From Balneolaceae bacterium (lineage in GTDB: Bacteria; Bacteroidota; Rhodothermia; Balneolales; Balneolaceae), in assembly GCA_007134665.1 (NCBI GenBank), contig SLKH01000163.1, positions 1-7,909 of the forward strand: DNA of 7,909 nt, in the 5' to 3' direction. The stretch's first letter is position 1. Each line of letters starts with the position of its first letter. Under the pieces are notes generated by a model. The model worked only from the letters and a program-made list of their open reading frames with translations. It did no database searches and was not told the origin of the DNA. The position numbers and the translations under genes were made by a program. Positions 6,194 to 7,909 of the stretch are shown here, in pieces.

Positions 6194-7909
6194 ATGGAAA
6201 AGAAATCATTTAAAATTTCAGGCATGCACTGTGCCGGATGTGCAAATTCAGTAGAAAGATCGATAAAAAAACTTACTTATGTGGAAGATGTAAATGTAAA
6301 CCTTGCAACTGAGTCAGCAACTGTTTTTATCAGGAATAATGGATTCCGTTTTTCTGATATAAAAGAAGCAGTAAAATCAGCCGGATTTGAAGTTGTTCAG
6401 GATTGGGCTGAAGCCGTATTCAGAGTGGATGGCATACATTGTGCCGGTTGTGTCAATTCTGTAAAAAACAGCCTGGAAGAGTTGGAAGGTGTTAAAAATG
6501 TTGTGGTAAATCTTGCAACTGAAAATGTACATCTTGAGTTTGACCGGTTAATCGTAACACCGGAAGACTTGCAAAACCAGGTAGAAAGTGCCGGGTACAA
6601 ACTTGAAATTAAAAAAAGTAAAAAAAAAGATAAACTGGCAGAGAAACGGGAGAGGGAAGAAAAAAAACTAAAAACTGCCCGTAAAAATCTTATCTATTCT
6701 TGGATTGTTACCGCACCTGTTATGATATGGATGGTGCTGGATATGTTTATTGGAGTTCACCTCACCAGTCATTTCGTTATGGAATTTGTGATGGTAGTGG
6801 CTGCTGCATTTGTACTGTTTTTCCCGGGCCGGGAAACTCTGTTGAGTGCATGGAAATCCGGTAAAAACCTTAACCCGAATATGGATGTATTGATTGCCAT
6901 CGGAACAATTGCATCGTTGGGGACCGGGTTATTGGTCATGCTGCATTTTAGTGGTTTGATTGAATTTCCAATGCACAGTTTTGCCGGTATCGCTGCCATG
7001 ATAATGGCTTTTCACCTGACAGGCCGGTATATCGAAACCAAGTCAAGGGGGCGTGCATCTGACGCGATCGTAAAATTGTTAACCCTTGAAGCTGAACAGG
7101 CAACGATAATCCGGGATGGAGTCCAGATAGAAGTGCCGGCCAAAGAGCTTAATCCGGGAGATGTGATGTTGATTCGTCCTGGTGAAAAAGTTCCTGCTGA
7201 TGGTAAAGTAATTGATGGTGAGGGATCGGTAAACGAATCAATGGTCACCGGAGAATCCATGCCGGTTCGGAAAGAGAAAGGTGATCAGGTGATTGGCGGT
7301 ACGATAAATCTTGAAGGATCACTCCGTGTACTCGCTGAAAAAGTAGGTGAAGAAACATTTTTAAACAGAGTTGTTCAGATGGTTGAGGAAGCCCAGTCAA
7401 CCCGGGTTCCGATTCAGGAGTATGCAGACAGGATAACAGCTATTTTTGTCCCTGTGGTGTTGCTTCTTGCATTGTTTACCTTTGTTTTATGGTTGTTGTT
7501 ACCTGGCCTTTTTGCACCTTTTATAGATTGGGGGGATGGAATACTGCCCTGGGTTGAACCCGGTATGGGATTGTGGAGCCAGGCATTTTATGCATCTCTG
7601 GCAGTCCTGGTTATAGCATGTCCCTGTGCACTTGGACTTGCCACACCCACAGCACTGATGATCGGTTCCGGATTGGGAGCAGAAAACGGAGTGCTTATCC
7701 GAAAGGGTGAAGCTATACAGCGGATGGAAGAAGTAACTCAATTCGTATTTGACAAAACCGGCACACTGACTGCCGGAGAACCGGTTGTGAGTGATTTTCA
7801 TTTTGTGGGGGATTTGCCTGAAAACAGTTTACTGAAACTGATCAATGCAGTAGAAAACCGCTCGGAACATCCGATCAGTAAAGCCGTTACTCAGTATGTA
7901 GCCGGCCAA
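6194..7909 (+). CDS. copA: Cu+-exporting P1B-type ATPase with two N-terminal HMA domains, 5' part (3' end outside window)
   Basis: Pumps Cu+ (possibly Ag+) out of the cytoplasm. The frame is open from the ATG at 6194 to the right edge, giving 572 residues; the family is usually 750-850 aa. Two HMA domains carry GMHCAGC (10-16) and GIHCAGC (80-86). A lysine-rich charged linker (about 140-164) precedes the membrane part: helices near 166-188, 195-212, 228-250, 255-277, 413-436 and 463-490. The actuator motif TGES is at 352-355, the copper-site CPC at 476-478 in the sixth helix, the phosphorylation motif DKTGT at 520-524 (Asp520), and SEHP of the nucleotide domain at 557-560. CPC with CxxC-type HMA domains supports Cu+ rather than Zn or Cd. 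The confirming motifs of the last two helices are off the window. An in-frame ATG at 6185 (adding MFV) is an alternative start; 6194 places the first HMA as in homologues. An A9 run follows the second HMA. The upstream HMA-AraC gene is the likely regulator. Confidence 0.94.
   Translation, partial: MEKKSFKISGMHCAGCANSVERSIKKLTYVEDVNVNLATESATVFIRNNGFRFSDIKEAVKSAGFEVVQDWAEAVFRVDGIHCAGCVNSVKNSLEELEGVKNVVVNLATENVHLEFDRLIVTPEDLQNQVESAGYKLEIKKSKKKDKLAEKREREEKKLKTARKNLIYSWIVTAPVMIWMVLDMFIGVHLTSHFVMEFVMVVAAAFVLFFPGRETLLSAWKSGKNLNPNMDVLIAIGTIASLGTGLLVMLHFSGLIEFPMHSFAGIAAMIMAFHLTGRYIETKSRGRASDAIVKLLTLEAEQATIIRDGVQIEVPAKELNPGDVMLIRPGEKVPADGKVIDGEGSVNESMVTGESMPVRKEKGDQVIGGTINLEGSLRVLAEKVGEETFLNRVVQMVEEAQSTRVPIQEYADRITAIFVPVVLLLALFTFVLWLLLPGLFAPFIDWGDGILPWVEPGMGLWSQAFYASLAVLVIACPCALGLATPTALMIGSGLGAENGVLIRKGEAIQRMEEVTQFVFDKTGTLTAGEPVVSDFHFVGDLPENSLLKLINAVENRSEHPISKAVTQYVAGQ
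6221..6523 (+). repeat. Tandem HMA-domain repeat inside copA, 210-bp period
   Basis: The copper-loop segments at 6221-6253 and 6431-6463 match at 27 of 33 bases. The VNLATE segments at 6296-6313 and 6506-6523 match at 16 of 18 bases. Both pairs are offset by exactly 210 bp (70 codons), so the two domains are colinear. This fits duplication of one HMA domain within the gene, or conversion between copies. Confidence 0.75.
6611..6634 (+). other. A7 and A9 runs in copA: possible -1 slippage site releasing a two-HMA protein
   Basis: An A7 run (6611-6617) and an A9 run (6620-6628) lie two bases apart in the linker after the second HMA domain. The A9 run is read as three in-frame AAA codons (residues 143-145) and so contains the slippery heptamer A-AAA-AAA. 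A -1 slip there reads AGA (6628-6630) and then TAA (6631-6633), ending the protein at about 146 aa. A -1 slip at the A7 run reads AAG and then TAA (6619-6621). Whether slippage happens cannot be seen from sequence alone. Confidence 0.35.

Noticed and set aside
6181..6213. Ten-codon frame from the ATG at 6181 as a leader peptide of copA
   Set aside because: It overlaps the copA start in another frame but has no distinctive codon content, and nothing supports its translation.
6646..6682. ACGGG / CCCGT stem as a frameshift stimulator
   Set aside because: Only 5 bp with a 27-nt loop, about 17 nt from the A9 run. It competes with the better-placed GGCAG/CTGCC pairing, so it is not called separately.
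7012..7260. 82-codon minus-strand frame opposite the CopA actuator domain
   Set aside because: It is antisense to conserved actuator sequence including TGES, with no start signal or family match.
7499..7801. 100-codon minus-strand frame with many cysteines, opposite copA
   Set aside because: The cysteines are antisense images of Ala/Thr/Gly-rich codons around the CPC and DKTGT motifs. The plus-strand reading is unambiguous.

Overview
The window looks like chromosomal DNA from Bacteroidota or a close relative in the same superphylum (Balneolota/Rhodothermota are plausible). Three things point there. None of the five visible gene starts has a recognisable Shine-Dalgarno sequence. A GlmU-like protein of the type typical of Bacteroidota is present. 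A copper ATPase follows an AraC-type regulator whose N-terminus resembles a heavy-metal-binding domain. Base composition is moderately AT-rich and even. I see no insertion sequence, phage gene, CRISPR array, tRNA or rRNA. The assignment to phylum is an inference.

Layout. (1) Positions 1-2084, plus strand: the 3' part of an E. coli-type phosphoglucomutase gene (pgm, cut by the left edge), then, after 50 bp, a ROK-family sugar kinase. (2) Positions 2115-3323, minus strand: the Bacteroidota-type GlmU-like protein, convergent with the kinase; a hairpin lies in the short space between them. (3) Positions 3324-3611: a 288-bp divergent promoter region with a 26-bp operator-like inverted repeat. This is the largest gene-free stretch. 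(4) Positions 3612-5450, plus strand: glmS, complete. (5) Positions 5499-6062, plus strand: a 187-aa regulator combining an N-terminal HMA-like Cys-x-x-Cys domain with a C-terminal AraC helix-turn-helix domain. (6) Positions 6194-7909, plus strand: a CopA-like Cu+ P-type ATPase with two N-terminal HMA domains, cut by the right edge.

How they fit together. The first four genes sit around the hexose-phosphate node. The ROK kinase may make glucose 6-phosphate, Pgm converts it to glucose 1-phosphate, GlmS turns fructose 6-phosphate into glucosamine 6-phosphate, and the GlmU-like protein probably completes UDP-GlcNAc synthesis; GlmM is not in the window. The last two genes form a copper-homeostasis pair: a probable intracellular metal-sensing regulator and its exporter.

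The points most worth a second look are these. An A9 run lies just after the second HMA domain of the ATPase, where a -1 slip meets a stop two codons later and would release a soluble two-HMA protein. The HMA-AraC fusion is a likely one-component metal sensor. The ROK kinase lacks the usual ExGH and zinc-cysteine motifs.
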